Shown here piece after piece: positions 25,240 to 34,940 of a stretch of DNA of 64,000 nucleotides. The DNA comes from Actinomycetospora straminea. Lineage in GTDB: Bacteria > Actinomycetota > Actinomycetes > Mycobacteriales > Pseudonocardiaceae. Position numbers and translations under genes: made by a program. Location: the NCBI RefSeq assembly GCF_028737255.1, contig NZ_JAQZAN010000010.1:124001-188000 (forward strand). Reading direction: 5' to 3'. The notes below the pieces were generated by a model. That model was not told the origin of the DNA. It saw nothing but the letters and a program-made list of their open reading frames with translations, and did not search any database. The stretch's first letter is position 1. Each line of letters starts with the position of its first letter.

Positions 25240-26361
25240 ATGGCCGAGTCCCGTCCCGCGCACGATCGCCCCCACGACCGCGATCTCGCCCGAAGGCTCG
25301 ACGCCCTGCGTGCAGGCCGTCTCGCCACCCCCCGCGAGGCCCTGGCCCTCGGCCGGCTGGTCACCGCCGAGACCCGCCGCATCGGCCGTCACGCGCTCCC
25401 GGACCCGGTGCTGGACGCTCTCGCCGACACCGCGAATCGGCACCGCGGCCGGGACCGCTTCCTCGACGCGTTCCTCGACGCCGTCCTCGCCCGCCACCGC
25501 GACCGGTTCCGGAACGCCGAGTATCTCGCGCTCCCCCTGCTCGAGGAGTTCCTCCGGGACACCGCGTTCTCCCCCGAACGCCTCTCCGCGCTGCTGCTCG
25601 CCGACGTCGTCCGGCACGAGAGCCGCCACCCGGGGGCGGTCGAGCCCGCGTTGCGCCGCAAGCGCGTCCGCCAGGCGATGCGGTTCCTCGGGACGGTCGA
25701 GCGCTCCCCGGCCGACGACACGCCGCCGCGGACCCTCGCCGGCGACTGGTTGGAGCTCACCGTCCTGCCGGTGTCGACCGAGCACGACGAGTACTTCTTC
25801 ATCCGCGCCCTGCAGGCCCACGAGCTCGTGTTCACCACCCTGACCGGGCTGCTCCGCTCCGCCACCGACGAGGTCCGGGCCGCAAGGCCCGACGAGGCGA
25901 CCGCGCTGCTGCGACGCGCAGCGAGCGTGTTCGAGCGGGCGAGCCTGCTGTTCCGTCTCGTGGCGACGATGCGCCCCGCGGCGTTCCACTCGTTCCGCCG
26001 GTTCACCGAGGGCGCCAGCGCCATCCAGTCCGAGGCCTACAAGCGGTTCGAGCTGGCGTGCGGCGAGCCGGACCCGGCGCGCCTCGACTCCGAGGCGTTC
26101 GCCGGAGTCCCCGCCGTCCGCGCGGAGGCCCGCCACCACGACAACCTCGCCCGTGCCCTGGTCGACGGCCCCCGCTCGGAGGTCCTCGACGCCGCCGCCG
26201 CGGACCTCGAGCAGGCCCACCAGCGGTGGAAGACCACCCACCACAGCCTCGCGGCCCGCATGCTGGGCGATGCCACGGGCTCGGGCTACACCGCGGGCGT
26301 TCCCTATCTGGCCGCGTACCGCGAGAACCGGCTCATGGTCGTCCGCGACCGGGCGGCCTGA
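25240..26361 (+). CDS. Tryptophan 2,3-dioxygenase superfamily protein (divergent)
   Basis: A 373-residue, mostly helical protein. EYFFIRALQAHELVFTTL matches the TDO motif around the haem-pocket His/Tyr; FRRFTEGASAIQSEAYKRFE matches the substrate-loop region with FR and ASGFQS in true TDO; and AARMLGDATGSGYTAGVPYL is a divergent form of RMxGxKxGTGGSSG. Key polar residues of that last motif differ, so a different indole substrate or reaction is likely. ATG at 25240 has GGAG upstream. No kynurenine-pathway gene is adjacent. Superfamily fairly sure; reaction unknown. Confidence 0.82.
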   Translation: MAESRPAHDRPHDRDLARRLDALRAGRLATPREALALGRLVTAETRRIGRHALPDPVLDALADTANRHRGRDRFLDAFLDAVLARHRDRFRNAEYLALPLLEEFLRDTAFSPERLSALLLADVVRHESRHPGAVEPALRRKRVRQAMRFLGTVERSPADDTPPRTLAGDWLELTVLPVSTEHDEYFFIRALQAHELVFTTLTGLLRSATDEVRAARPDEATALLRRAASVFERASLLFRLVATMRPAAFHSFRRFTEGASAIQSEAYKRFELACGEPDPARLDSEAFAGVPAVRAEARHHDNLARALVDGPRSEVLDAAAADLEQAHQRWKTTHHSLAARMLGDATGSGYTAGVPYLAAYRENRLMVVRDRAA

Positions 26362-26364
26362 GAT

Positions 26365-26715
26365 GCCCTGTGTCGAGCCACCGCTGATCGATCTTGGTTG
26401 AGCACGGTTCGGAGGGCCCGGTGGCGGGCGGGGTCGTAGGGAGTGTCGGTCTGCCAGCAGGTCCAGATCACGTGCAGCCAGGCGAGGGCGAGGATGCGCA
26501 CGGCGTGCGGGTGGGTGTGCCCGCGGGAGCGGGCTCGCCGGTAGAGGTCGGCGGCCCAGGGGTTGGCGTGTCGGCTGTCGCCGGCGAAGTCGCAGACCGC
26601 GTCGCGTAGCCGTTCGTCGGCGGCCCAGCGGAAGCCGACGACGCTGAGCCTGCCGGACTGGCGGGTGGCGGGTGGCGGGTGCGACCCCGGCCAGGCAGGT
26701 CAGAGGGCCGCCACC
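26365..26715 (-). pseudogene. IS110-family transposase remnant, frameshifted and 5'-truncated
   Basis: Translated on the minus strand, this reads as the C-terminal third of an IS110/IS116-type transposase: CLAGVAPATR in one frame, then FRWAADERLRDAVCDFAGD, RHANPWAADLYRRARSRGH and HPHAVRILALAWLHVIW in another. The frame changes at a tandem 7-base repeat (26661-26681). The N-terminal catalytic domain is absent; the fragment starts next to the antiporter stop. The 3' end runs towards the dioxygenase-like gene with no clear stop. It is a decayed insertion and the only mobile-element trace I see. Confidence 0.85.
26661..26681. repeat. Three tandem copies of a 7-base unit inside the IS110 remnant
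   Basis: GCGGGTG occurs three times head to tail. A single copy would give the expected IS110 reading (ATRQSGRLSVV); two extra copies add 14 bases and shift the frame. This looks like a slippage expansion that inactivated, or followed the decay of, the transposase. Confidence 0.85.
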
Positions 26716-26729
26716 GCCGTGTCCCCGGC

Positions 26730-28319
26730 TCACTCCGGCCCCGGTGCTCCGAGCAGACCCAGTTCCTCGTTGTCGAGCTCGGCCTGGATCCGGAGCACGA
26801 CCTGGTCGTCGATGCGGTCGTCGTCCCTGAGCCGGAGGAGGACCCGGCGTCGCTCGCGCAGCAGGGCGAGCCGCACCGCGGTCTCCACGTCGTCGCCGTC
26901 ACGGTGCTGCTGGTCGGTGTCGCCCGCGTCGGTGCGCCGGCGTCGGCTCTCGTGCTCCGCGCGCAGCCGGTCGACGAGCTCGTCGGGCGCGCCGTGGTCG
27001 GCCGCGGCGCGGGGCAGGATCGCCAGCGCGCTGCTGATGGTCGCGTCGTGGGCCAGCGCCATCTCCTCGTCCGCGGCGGTGTCCGGGCCGTAGCGCGCGA
27101 ACCGGATGACGGCCGGGAGGGTCAGTCCCTGCACCACGAGCGTCACCAGGATGACCCCGAAGGTGATCACGAGCAGCAGGTCGCGATCCGGGAACGGCGC
27201 GCCGCCGACGGTCGTGAGCGGCACGGCGAGCGCGATCGCCAGCGACACCGCCCCGCGGAAGCCCGACCAGGCCAGCGGGAGACGTTGCCGCGCGGACATG
27301 CGGCGGGCCCGCTGGCTCGCGCGCCGATCCACCGCGCGGATGACGTAGGGGACCACGTTGAGCCACGTCAACCGGGTGAGCACGACCACCGCCGCCACGA
27401 GCAGGGCCGCCGCGACCCCGAACCCGAACGTCCGCGAGGAGAACCCCGACACAGCCGACGGGAGCTGCAGACCGACCAGGAGGAACAACGTCGCGTTGAG
27501 CAGGAAGGTCGTGATCCGCCAGAAGGCGTGGGCCTGCACGCGGGTGCGAGGACCGATCGAGCGCGGGCCGACGCGACTCAGGGCCAGCCCGCACACCACC
27601 ACCGCCAGCACGCCGGACGCGTGGATCTCCTCGGCGAGCAGGAAGGCCACGAACGGGGTGAGCACGCTGATCACGCTCTCGAGCAGCGCGTCCCGAGCGA
27701 ACCGGCGCACCGTGATCGCGAGCCACGCAACCACCAGCCCGATGGCGACCCCACCGAGATAGGAGACGGCGAAGCCGCCCAGGGCGTCGAGCGCCCGGAA
27801 CGGCTCGGCCCCGCTCGCCACCCCCACCGCCACCCCGAAGAGCACGAGCGCCGTGCCGTCGTTGACCAGGCTCTCCGCACGCAACATCGTCAGCGGACGG
27901 CGAGGCAGGTCGCGGGCCACCGCAGCCACCGCGGTCGCGTCGGTCGGCGCGACGATGGCGCCGAGGACGAAGCCGACGGGCCAGCTCAGACCGAGGACGA
28001 CGTGGGCCGCCGTCGCCACCGCCGCGGCCGTCGCGATGACGAGGAAGACCGACGACAGGACGAGTGACCGGAAGTCGTGGCGGATCTCGCGCAGCGAGAC
28101 CGTCAGCGCCTCCCAGTACAGCAGCGCCGGCAGGAAGAGCAGCACGACGAGCTCGGGCGGCACCCGGATCGAGGACGTGAACGGCAGGAAGCCCAGGCCG
28201 ACGCCCCCGACGATCAGCAGGACGGGGCCGTTGAACCCGGTGCGTCGGGCGAGGAGCTCGGCCACCACGACGGCGACGCCGCAGAACACGAGCACGGCCA
28301 GGCCCGTGATGTCGTACAT
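26730..28319 (-). CDS. Na+/H+ antiporter, CPA1/NhaP type
   Basis: A 529-residue protein with about twelve membrane helices followed by a charged cytoplasmic tail of about 120 residues. ALLYWEALTV, GAIVAPTDATAVAAVARDL and LRAESLVNDGTALVLFG are the conserved CPA1 stretches; the last holds the ND pair of the ion-binding site. WSGFRGAVSLAIALAVP is the late signature. ATG at 28319 is preferred over upstream in-frame starts in Ser-rich sequence. It probably exports Na+ for pH and salt balance. Confidence 0.93.
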   Translation of the reverse strand: MYDITGLAVLVFCGVAVVVAELLARRTGFNGPVLLIVGGVGLGFLPFTSSIRVPPELVVLLFLPALLYWEALTVSLREIRHDFRSLVLSSVFLVIATAAAVATAAHVVLGLSWPVGFVLGAIVAPTDATAVAAVARDLPRRPLTMLRAESLVNDGTALVLFGVAVGVASGAEPFRALDALGGFAVSYLGGVAIGLVVAWLAITVRRFARDALLESVISVLTPFVAFLLAEEIHASGVLAVVVCGLALSRVGPRSIGPRTRVQAHAFWRITTFLLNATLFLLVGLQLPSAVSGFSSRTFGFGVAAALLVAAVVVLTRLTWLNVVPYVIRAVDRRASQRARRMSARQRLPLAWSGFRGAVSLAIALAVPLTTVGGAPFPDRDLLLVITFGVILVTLVVQGLTLPAVIRFARYGPDTAADEEMALAHDATISSALAILPRAAADHGAPDELVDRLRAEHESRRRRTDAGDTDQQHRDGDDVETAVRLALLRERRRVLLRLRDDDRIDDQVVLRIQAELDNEELGLLGAPGPE

Positions 28320-28455
28320 GGTCGTCCCCCCGCACCGCGCCCGCCCGGACCCGTCCGACGAACTCGTCGTCCGGGCGGAACTCTGGCGTACGACGCCGGA
28401 GCTGCGCACCTCGGGACGCCGCTGCCACGGCGTCGGGCGAACCCTCGCCGGTCCG

Positions 28456-28800
28456 TCAGGGCGACGCGCACACGGCGACGACGACGAGGCCGTCCGGGCC
28501 GGCGCGGAGGTACCGGGAGGACTCCACCGTGACGGCGATGTACTGCCCGGGGACGACGGGCGTCTCCTGCCCGTCGACGACCACCCAGCCGTTCCCGCGC
28601 AGGACGGCGTAGGCGTCCTCGGCCCCGTCGTCGCGGTGGTCGTGGGGAACGGTCTCCTCGCCCGCCGGCAGCTCGACCTGGTAGAGCCCGAAGGCCGTGA
28701 TGCCGATGGCCTCCCCGACCCGCTTCTCGAAGGGGCTGGCGGCGGGGTGCGGGCCCCGTCCGGTGTCGAGGTCGGCCGGGTCGACGATCTGGAAGCTCAC
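28456..28800 (-). CDS. Small cupin-domain protein
   Basis: A 114-residue single-cupin protein. The metal-binding motif is VPHDHRDDGAEDAYAVLRGNGWV and the second half has PGQYIAVTVESSRYLRAG. Substrate is not predictable. A decayed close relative, with an internal deletion and a frameshift, lies at 49064-49263. It is followed by a divergent promoter region shared with the second cupin gene at 28925. Confidence 0.85.
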   Translation of the reverse strand: MSFQIVDPADLDTGRGPHPAASPFEKRVGEAIGITAFGLYQVELPAGEETVPHDHRDDGAEDAYAVLRGNGWVVVDGQETPVVPGQYIAVTVESSRYLRAGPDGLVVVAVCASP

Positions 28801-28924
28801 GCGCGGAACCTACGCGGTCCGACCGACACGGATCCGGCGATGGTCACCACCCGCACTTTGGTGCACTGACCCTCCGCGCGCGGCGTCACTAGCGTCGTGG
28901 TTCCCCCGTTCGAGGAGGAGTTCC

Positions 28925-29404
28925 ATGACCACCACGGCACCGACGTCGACGTCCCTCGACCCCGCGCACTTCGGCGGCGGGTCCCGGCACTGGCACCCGT
29001 TCACGCCCTACAGCGAGGACGTCGAGCTGAAGATCTTCACTGCCGACCTCGCCCGCAACGAGACCGTCGTGCTGCTTCGCGCCAAGGCCGGTGCGCACCT
29101 CGGCGTGCACGACCACTTCGGACGGGTCCTCGCCTACTCGATCTCGGGGAAGTGGAGCTACGCCGAGCACGACTGGGAGGCCACCCCCGGCGACTTCGTC
29201 TACGAGGTCGCGAACAGCCGTCACACGCTGGTCGCCGACCCGGCCGAGGACATCGTGCTGTTCATCTACGTCGAGGGCCCGATCCACTTCCTCGACGGGG
29301 ACGGCACCGTCGTCGGTGTCGAGACCGCCAAGAGCTTCGCCGAGCGCTACCTGCAGTTCTGTCGCGACCACGGCTACCCTGAGCCGGATCTGTTCCCGTT
29401 CTAG
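28925..29404 (+). CDS. Cupin, 2,4'-dihydroxyacetophenone dioxygenase-like
   Basis: A 159-residue cupin. GAHLGVHDHFGRVLAYSISG gives two of the His ligands and EVANSRHTLVADPAED the last one; the end FCRDHGYPEPDLFPF resembles the dihydroxyacetophenone dioxygenase family. The founding member cleaves a C-C bond of 2,4'-dihydroxyacetophenone with O2, using a mononuclear metal. A strong GAGGAGGAG lies just before the ATG. It is followed by a LuxR-type regulator gene 37 bases on. Real substrate unproven; many relatives are probably general cupins. Confidence 0.8.
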   Translation: MTTTAPTSTSLDPAHFGGGSRHWHPFTPYSEDVELKIFTADLARNETVVLLRAKAGAHLGVHDHFGRVLAYSISGKWSYAEHDWEATPGDFVYEVANSRHTLVADPAEDIVLFIYVEGPIHFLDGDGTVVGVETAKSFAERYLQFCRDHGYPEPDLFPF

Positions 29405-29441
29405 GCGTCTCGCCGAGCCCGCGGGAGCGCGGAGGTGGGCC

Positions 29442-30236
29442 ATGCGTTGCGCCGTCACGGTCTCCCCCGACATGCAGCCCCGCGACTACGAGCGCGCCCT
29501 CACCGTGCTCGACCGCTGTGCGGCGATCGACAGCGTCGAGTGCCTCCAGGAGGAGTTCCTGGAGGCGCTCGGCTCGGCGTACGGCTGCGTCCACACGGCC
29601 TTCTTCCGGACCGACGCGTTCACGCGGACCCACGCCGACCCCGCCCCCGTCATGAACGGCAGGATCCCCGGGATCATCGACGAGTACCGCGACCGGTGGT
29701 TCGCCGACGACGTCATGTTCACGCCGGACTCGATGGCCCGGATCCGCCGGGCGGGCGTCAGCGCGCTCAGCCAGCTCGAGCCCCGGCGTGTCCCGCCGAC
29801 GGCCAGCGTCTACCTCGACAGGTTCGTCTTCCGCGCCGGCCTGGAGTCGGTGTGCGCCCTCGACCTGGACCTCCCGGGCGGCGAGCGGGGCGTGGTCGGC
29901 ATCTTCGGTGAGACACGGGACCACCTCGGCGCCGCGGACCTCGGGGGCCTCGCCATCGTGGTCCGTCAGCTGTCGGCGATCGCCGGACGCCTGCCGTCGA
30001 CGGTGCCGCCGCCGCGCCCCGCCCCGGCGGTCGGCCTCAGCCCGCGGCTGGCCGAGATCGCCGAGCTCGTCGGGCGCGGCCTGACCAACGCGCGCATCGC
30101 CCGGCAGACCGGGCTGACGCTGGACACCGTGAAGAAGTACATCGGTCAGGTGCTCGCGCACACCGGCTGCAGCAACCGGACCGAGCTGGCCCTCCTCGTC
30201 GCCGGGCACCGGCCGCAGGCGCCCGCCCACGGGTGA
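29442..30236 (+). CDS. LuxR-type transcriptional regulator
   Basis: A 264-residue regulator. The N-terminal 180 residues may be a GAF/autoinducer-binding-like sensor domain; the C-terminal LuxR helix-turn-helix reads LSPRLAEIAELVGRGLTNAR, with RQTGLTLDTVKKYIGQVLAH as the recognition part. It lies behind the dioxygenase-like cupin gene in the same direction with GGAGGTGG before its ATG, so it probably regulates that gene or responds to its substrate. Converges on xylA. Confidence 0.87.
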   Translation: MRCAVTVSPDMQPRDYERALTVLDRCAAIDSVECLQEEFLEALGSAYGCVHTAFFRTDAFTRTHADPAPVMNGRIPGIIDEYRDRWFADDVMFTPDSMARIRRAGVSALSQLEPRRVPPTASVYLDRFVFRAGLESVCALDLDLPGGERGVVGIFGETRDHLGAADLGGLAIVVRQLSAIAGRLPSTVPPPRPAPAVGLSPRLAEIAELVGRGLTNARIARQTGLTLDTVKKYIGQVLAHTGCSNRTELALLVAGHRPQAPAHG

Positions 30237-30248
30237 CGATCGCGGGGC

Positions 30249-31433
30249 TCAGCGCTGCCCGAGCAGGTGCTCCACGGCGAGGCGCTGGACGCGGGCGAAG
30301 CCGTATCCCTGGGTGCGCGCCCGGTCGATGTCGAAGTCCTCGTAGGCGCTGCGGTCGGCGAGCAGGTCGGCGTAGGTCTCCCCCTCGCCGAGGGTGGGCC
30401 GGGCGAGCCCGGGGACCCCGGCGGCCTCGAGTGCCTCCTGGACCTCGGGGTCGGCGCGGAACGCGCGGGCCTTCTCGCGCAGGGCGAGGTAGGTCTCCAT
30501 GTTCGCCAGCGCGGACTCCCACACCCCCTCCATGCTCTCGGTGCGCAGCGGCTTGTAGTCGAAGTGCCGCGGCCCGTCGTAGCCCGGCCCGCCGCCGGGC
30601 GAGCCGTTGTCGAGCAGGTCGACCGTCGAGAACGCCTGCAGCAGGTCGCCGTAGCCGAAGACGAGGTCCTGGTCGTAGCGCGGGCCCTTCTGCCCGTTCA
30701 GGTCGATGTGGAACAGCTTGCCGGCCCACAGCGCCTGCGCGATCCCGTGCGTGTAGTTGAGCGTGGCCATCTGCTCGTGCCCGGTCTCGGGGTTGATCCC
30801 GACCATCTCGGCGTGCTCGAGCTCTCCGATGAACGCGAGGGCGTGGCCGATCGTGGGCAGCAGGATGTCGCCGCGGGGCTCGTTGGGCTTCGGCTCGAGT
30901 GCGAACCGGATGCCGTAGTCGTGGTCGAGCACGTACTGCGCGAGCGTGTCGATCGCCTCGCGGTAGCGGTCGAGCGCGGCGCGGACGTCCTTGCCGAAGT
31001 CGACCTCCGAGCCCTCCCGGCCGCCCCAGAACACGTAGGTGTGCGCGCCGAACTCGGCGGCGAGGTCGAGGTTGCGCATCACCTTGCGGATCGCGTGGCG
31101 GCGCACGCTGCGGTCGTTGCTGGTGAAGCCGCCGTCCTTGAACACCGGGTCGCCGAACAGGTTGGTGGTGGCCATCGGCACCACGAGCCCGGTCTCGTCG
31201 AGCGCGGCCCGGAACTCGCGCACGATCCGCGCCCGCTCTTCCGCGCTGCTGCCGGGCGGGATCAGGTCGTCGTCGTGGAAGGTGATGCCGTAGGCGCCGA
31301 GCTCGCTGAGCCGGTGCACCGCCTCGACCGCGGCGAGCACCGGCCGGGTGGCCTCGCCGAACAGGTCGCGGGCCTGCCAGCCCACCGTCCACAGGCCGAA
31401 GCTGAACTTGTCCTCGCGGGTCGGCGCGGCCAT
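30249..31433 (-). CDS. xylA: Xylose isomerase
   Basis: A 394-residue xylose isomerase, the usual size of the short actinobacterial class. [49 protein letters not shown] and [17 protein letters not shown] carry the catalytic His and the Glu/Asp metal ligands. It interconverts xylose and xylulose (and glucose and fructose) in the cytosol with Mg or Co. No xylulokinase or xylose transporter is adjacent. ATG at 31433 has GAGAGGGG upstream. Confidence 0.97.
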   Translation of the reverse strand: MAAPTREDKFSFGLWTVGWQARDLFGEATRPVLAAVEAVHRLSELGAYGITFHDDDLIPPGSSAEERARIVREFRAALDETGLVVPMATTNLFGDPVFKDGGFTSNDRSVRRHAIRKVMRNLDLAAEFGAHTYVFWGGREGSEVDFGKDVRAALDRYREAIDTLAQYVLDHDYGIRFALEPKPNEPRGDILLPTIGHALAFIGELEHAEMVGINPETGHEQMATLNYTHGIAQALWAGKLFHIDLNGQKGPRYDQDLVFGYGDLLQAFSTVDLLDNGSPGGGPGYDGPRHFDYKPLRTESMEGVWESALANMETYLALREKARAFRADPEVQEALEAAGVPGLARPTLGEGETYADLLADRSAYEDFDIDRARTQGYGFARVQRLAVEHLLGQR

Positions 31434-31674
31434 GGGCCATCCCCTCTCTCGGCGTCGAGGACAGGATCCCCCGCGACACCGGCCCGGCAATCGCCGTCGT
31501 GACGCCGCGAGCAGGTCGATCTCCCCCGTCCCCCGTAGCCGTGACCCGGGTGGAGCCCGTCGCCACCTGACGCGCGGGGGGAAGGCGTCACCGTCCGACG
31601 CCGCCTGCTCACGTCGCGTCCGTGGACGGGCGAGGTGATGGCGCCGGGCGCGGCGGTGCGGTGGAGTTGGCGCC

Positions 31675-34600
31675 GTGGCCGACGTGGGGGGTGGAGCGCT
31701 TCGCCTGTCGATCCTCGGTCCGCTGCGCCTGTGGCGAGGCGACGTGGAGCTCGATGCGGGTCCTCGCCAGCAGGCCTTCCTGCTCGCCGTCCTCCTCGCC
31801 GCGGCGGGCCGGCCGGTCAGCCGCGGCGAGCTGATCGAGTCGATCTGGGGCGAGGACGCCCCCGAGAGCGTCGTCAACGTCATCCACAAGTACGTCGGCG
31901 CGCTGCGGCACCTGCTCGAACCGGACCTCCCCGCGCGCGGGTCCGGCTCCTACCTGCTCCGGCACGGCGAGGGTTACCTGTGTGCGGCCGGACCCGACGT
32001 CCTGGACCTCGCGCGGTTCCGGCAGCTCGCCACCGCCGCCCGGGAGGAGCGGGACCGGCCGGAGGAGTCCCTCGACCACTGGATCGCCGCGCTGGGGCTC
32101 TGGCGAGGTCGAGCGGGTGAGGGCCTCCCCCGCGGCCCGGCGGCGGAGGCGCTCTTCGCGGCCCTGGACGACGAGTTCCGCGACGCCTGCACCGCGGCCG
32201 CCGATCTCGCCCTCGCGGTGGGCCGCTCGACGTCGGTGGTGGCGCCGCTGCGCCTGGCCGCGGCGACCGCCCCCTGGGACGAACCGGTGCACGCGGCCCT
32301 CGTCACGGCGCTCGGCGCTGCCGGTCGGCAGGCCGAGGCCCTGGCCGTCTCCCGAGCGGTCCGCGCCCGCCTCGCCGAGGACCTCGGCGTCGACCCCGGA
32401 CCCCTGCTCGACGACGCCCAGCGACGGGTCCTGGCGCAGGAGACACCCGCAGGAGCGGGGGCGCCGCCGCCACGGCGACGGTCGCCCGCCGAGGAGGCGC
32501 CGTCCGGGCGACAGGGCTCCCTCGTCGGCCGCGCCGAGGAGCTCGCCGTCGTCCGCGCGACGCTGCGGCGTGCGGCCGCCGGGGACGGCGCGCACGTCGT
32601 CGTCGAAGGGGAGCCGGGGGTCGGCAAGACACGGCTGCTCGTCGAGCTCGCCGCCGACGCCGCGCAGCGCGGGGCGCTCGTCGTGTGGGGACGCGGCCTC
32701 GACGACCGCGGTGCGCCGACGATGTGGCCGTGGGTCCAGGTCCTGCACGGGCTCGTCGACGCCCTGCCCGCCCGCGAGCGGGAGTCGTGGCTCGCCGGCG
32801 AGCTCGGCAAGCTCGTGGCGCCGGGTGACGGGGCCGTCCCCGACCAGGTACTCCCGGAGCGGCGGGCCCAGTTCCGGCTGTTCGAACGGGTCGTCGCCCT
32901 GCTCGGCGCCGTCGCGGCCCGACGAGCGGTCGTCCTGATCCTCGACGACCTGCAGTGGGCGGACGAGGCGTCGCTGCAGCTGGTCGGCCACCTCGTCACG
33001 AGGCTGCCGGCCGGCGTCGCGCTGGTCGGCGCGCTGCGGGACCGGGCGCCGGTGCCCGACGCGGGCCTGGCGGCGGCGCTCGCCGCGGCGAGCCGTGTCC
33101 CCGGCCACCGACGGGTCCGCCTGGGCCCGCTCGGCGCGTCCGAGGTGGCGGAGCTGGTCCACCGGGAGATCGGGCAGGACCTCGCACCCGGGGTGGCGCA
33201 CCACGTCTACGCCCGGACCGCCGGCAACCCCTTCTTCGTCCTCGAGCTGTCGCGGCTCCTGGCCGACGGCGGCGCGGTCACCGACGAGGCGGCGGCGCGG
33301 GTCGGGGTGCCCGCGACGGTGCGGGACGTCGTGCGCAGCCGCATCGAGGGTCTCGACGAGTCGACCGTGCGCCTGCTCCAGGTCGCCGCCCTCCTCGGGC
33401 GGGACGTACGCCTCCGCGTGCTCGCCGACGTCGCCGACGTCGAGGTCCCGCGCTGCCTCGACCTGCTCGGGGCGGCGGAGGCGCTGGGCATCATCGCCCC
33501 GGCGCCCGAGGACCCGTCGTCCTACCGCTTCGCGCACGACCTGGTCCGCGAGTCGGTCTCGGAGACCACCCCACCGCGGCGGGCGACGCGGCTGCACCGG
33601 CGCGCCGCGGACGTGCTCGAGCGCCTCGACACCGACGAGTCGACCCCCGAGCGGGTCGCCGCGCACCTCTGGGCCGCCGGTCCGATGGCCGGCCCGGCAC
33701 GCACCGCGTCGGCACTCATCCGTGCCGGGCGCCGCGCCGCCACCAAGTCGGCGCTCGAGGCCGCGGAACGCTCGCTGCGCGCCGCGGCGCAGGTGGCACG
33801 GTCGGCGGGCCTGCGCGAGCTGGAGCTCACCGCCCTGGCCCAGCTCACCGCCGTCGCGGGGATGCGGTCGATGTACGGCGCGGCGCTGCGGGTCCTGGAG
33901 CGCGCCGAGCACCTGGCCCGCGGTCTCGGCCGGGAGGCGGAGGCCGCGGGGTTCCTGTACTCGCGGTGGGCGGCCCACGTGCAGGCCCTGGACCTCGACC
34001 ACAGCACGCCGCTGGCGCGTCGCCTGCTCGCGTACGGCGAGGCGTCCGACGACCCGATCGTCCGCGCCTACGGCCTGGAGGCGTGGGGCATCGAGGAGTG
34101 GGATGCGGGCCGGATCGGTGAGGCGTACCGGTACCAGAGCCGGGCCGTCCGGTTGTTGGAGCGCTCGCGCCGCGGCGGGGAGGACCCGGTCCGTCGGGAC
34201 CTCGAGCTGCTCATGACCGGTCTGCTGGCGGAGACGACGGCACTGCACGGCGACCTCGGCGGGGCGCAGGTCCTGCTCGACCGGTTGGAGGCGATCGGTG
34301 ACGACCGCTACGCCGTGACGGTCCGGGCGACCATCGGCACCCGGATCGCGGCCATCGCCGGCGACCCCGAGACCGCCCTGCGCGACGCGGAGCGCGGGAT
34401 CGCGGTGGACCCGGAGTTCTCCTACGTCTTCCTCGGCACCTACCAGCGGTTGGCGCGGTGCTGGGCGCACGCGTTGACGGGCCACGACCCGGTCCGCCAC
34501 ACCACGGAGGCCCGACGCCTCGTCGAGACGAACCTGCGCGATCCCGTCCGGTCCTGCGTCGCCACCTGGTACGGCTTCATCGGGGAGATGTGCCTGGCGG

Positions 34601-34857
34601 CGTCCGACCCGGATGCGGCCGCGGCGGCCCTCGACCTCGCCGACCACTTCCTCGCGACGTCCCGGCAGCGCTACGCCGCCGCGCTGCTCGTCCTGCTCAG
34701 GGCGCGGGTACTGCGGGCGCGGGGTGCCGCGCACGCCACCGTCGTCGCCACGGCGGAGGAGGGCCGCGCCCTCGCGCTCGAACAGGAGGCGCACCTCGTC
34801 GTCCACCGCGCGGACGCCCTCCTCGGCGAGCTGCGCAGCGACTCCGTCCGCCACTGA
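31675..34857 (+). CDS. BTAD (SARP-type) regulator with AAA ATPase domain
   Basis: A 1060-residue AfsR-like regulator. An OmpR-type winged helix ([12 protein letters not shown] to about residue 100) and a BTAD domain (about 105-260) come first; then a signalling ATPase with Walker A GEPGVGKT near residues 312-319 and Walker [14 protein letters not shown] near 420-430; then a helical-repeat C-terminal half. Such proteins activate secondary-metabolite or catabolic genes. GTG at 31675. The likely target is unclear; the alpha/beta hydrolase genes follow it on the same strand. Confidence 0.9.
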   Translation: MADVGGGALRLSILGPLRLWRGDVELDAGPRQQAFLLAVLLAAAGRPVSRGELIESIWGEDAPESVVNVIHKYVGALRHLLEPDLPARGSGSYLLRHGEGYLCAAGPDVLDLARFRQLATAAREERDRPEESLDHWIAALGLWRGRAGEGLPRGPAAEALFAALDDEFRDACTAAADLALAVGRSTSVVAPLRLAAATAPWDEPVHAALVTALGAAGRQAEALAVSRAVRARLAEDLGVDPGPLLDDAQRRVLAQETPAGAGAPPPRRRSPAEEAPSGRQGSLVGRAEELAVVRATLRRAAAGDGAHVVVEGEPGVGKTRLLVELAADAAQRGALVVWGRGLDDRGAPTMWPWVQVLHGLVDALPARERESWLAGELGKLVAPGDGAVPDQVLPERRAQFRLFERVVALLGAVAARRAVVLILDDLQWADEASLQLVGHLVTRLPAGVALVGALRDRAPVPDAGLAAALAAASRVPGHRRVRLGPLGASEVAELVHREIGQDLAPGVAHHVYARTAGNPFFVLELSRLLADGGAVTDEAAARVGVPATVRDVVRSRIEGLDESTVRLLQVAALLGRDVRLRVLADVADVEVPRCLDLLGAAEALGIIAPAPEDPSSYRFAHDLVRESVSETTPPRRATRLHRRAADVLERLDTDESTPERVAAHLWAAGPMAGPARTASALIRAGRRAATKSALEAAERSLRAAAQVARSAGLRELELTALAQLTAVAGMRSMYGAALRVLERAEHLARGLGREAEAAGFLYSRWAAHVQALDLDHSTPLARRLLAYGEASDDPIVRAYGLEAWGIEEWDAGRIGEAYRYQSRAVRLLERSRRGGEDPVRRDLELLMTGLLAETTALHGDLGGAQVLLDRLEAIGDDRYAVTVRATIGTRIAAIAGDPETALRDAERGIAVDPEFSYVFLGTYQRLARCWAHALTGHDPVRHTTEARRLVETNLRDPVRSCVATWYGFIGEMCLAASDPDAAAAALDLADHFLATSRQRYAAALLVLLRARVLRARGAAHATVVATAEEGRALALEQEAHLVVHRADALLGELRSDSVRH

Positions 34858-34940
34858 ACGCGGCCGTCCACGGGGCGTCCAGAGACCGTCAACAGGACCC
34901 GACGACCCTGCCGGACACCCCCCGAGGCGTGAGGTGTCCG

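Noticed and set aside
31609..34854. Minus-strand open frame of about 1080 codons
   Set aside because: Lies opposite the BTAD regulator; low-complexity Arg/Gly/Asp sequence, no domain.
34858..34940. Extension of the hydrolase reading frame upstream of 34941
   Set aside because: The open frame continues back into the regulator gene but is Arg/Pro-rich and out of frame with it; the GTG at 34941 starts directly at the conserved fold.
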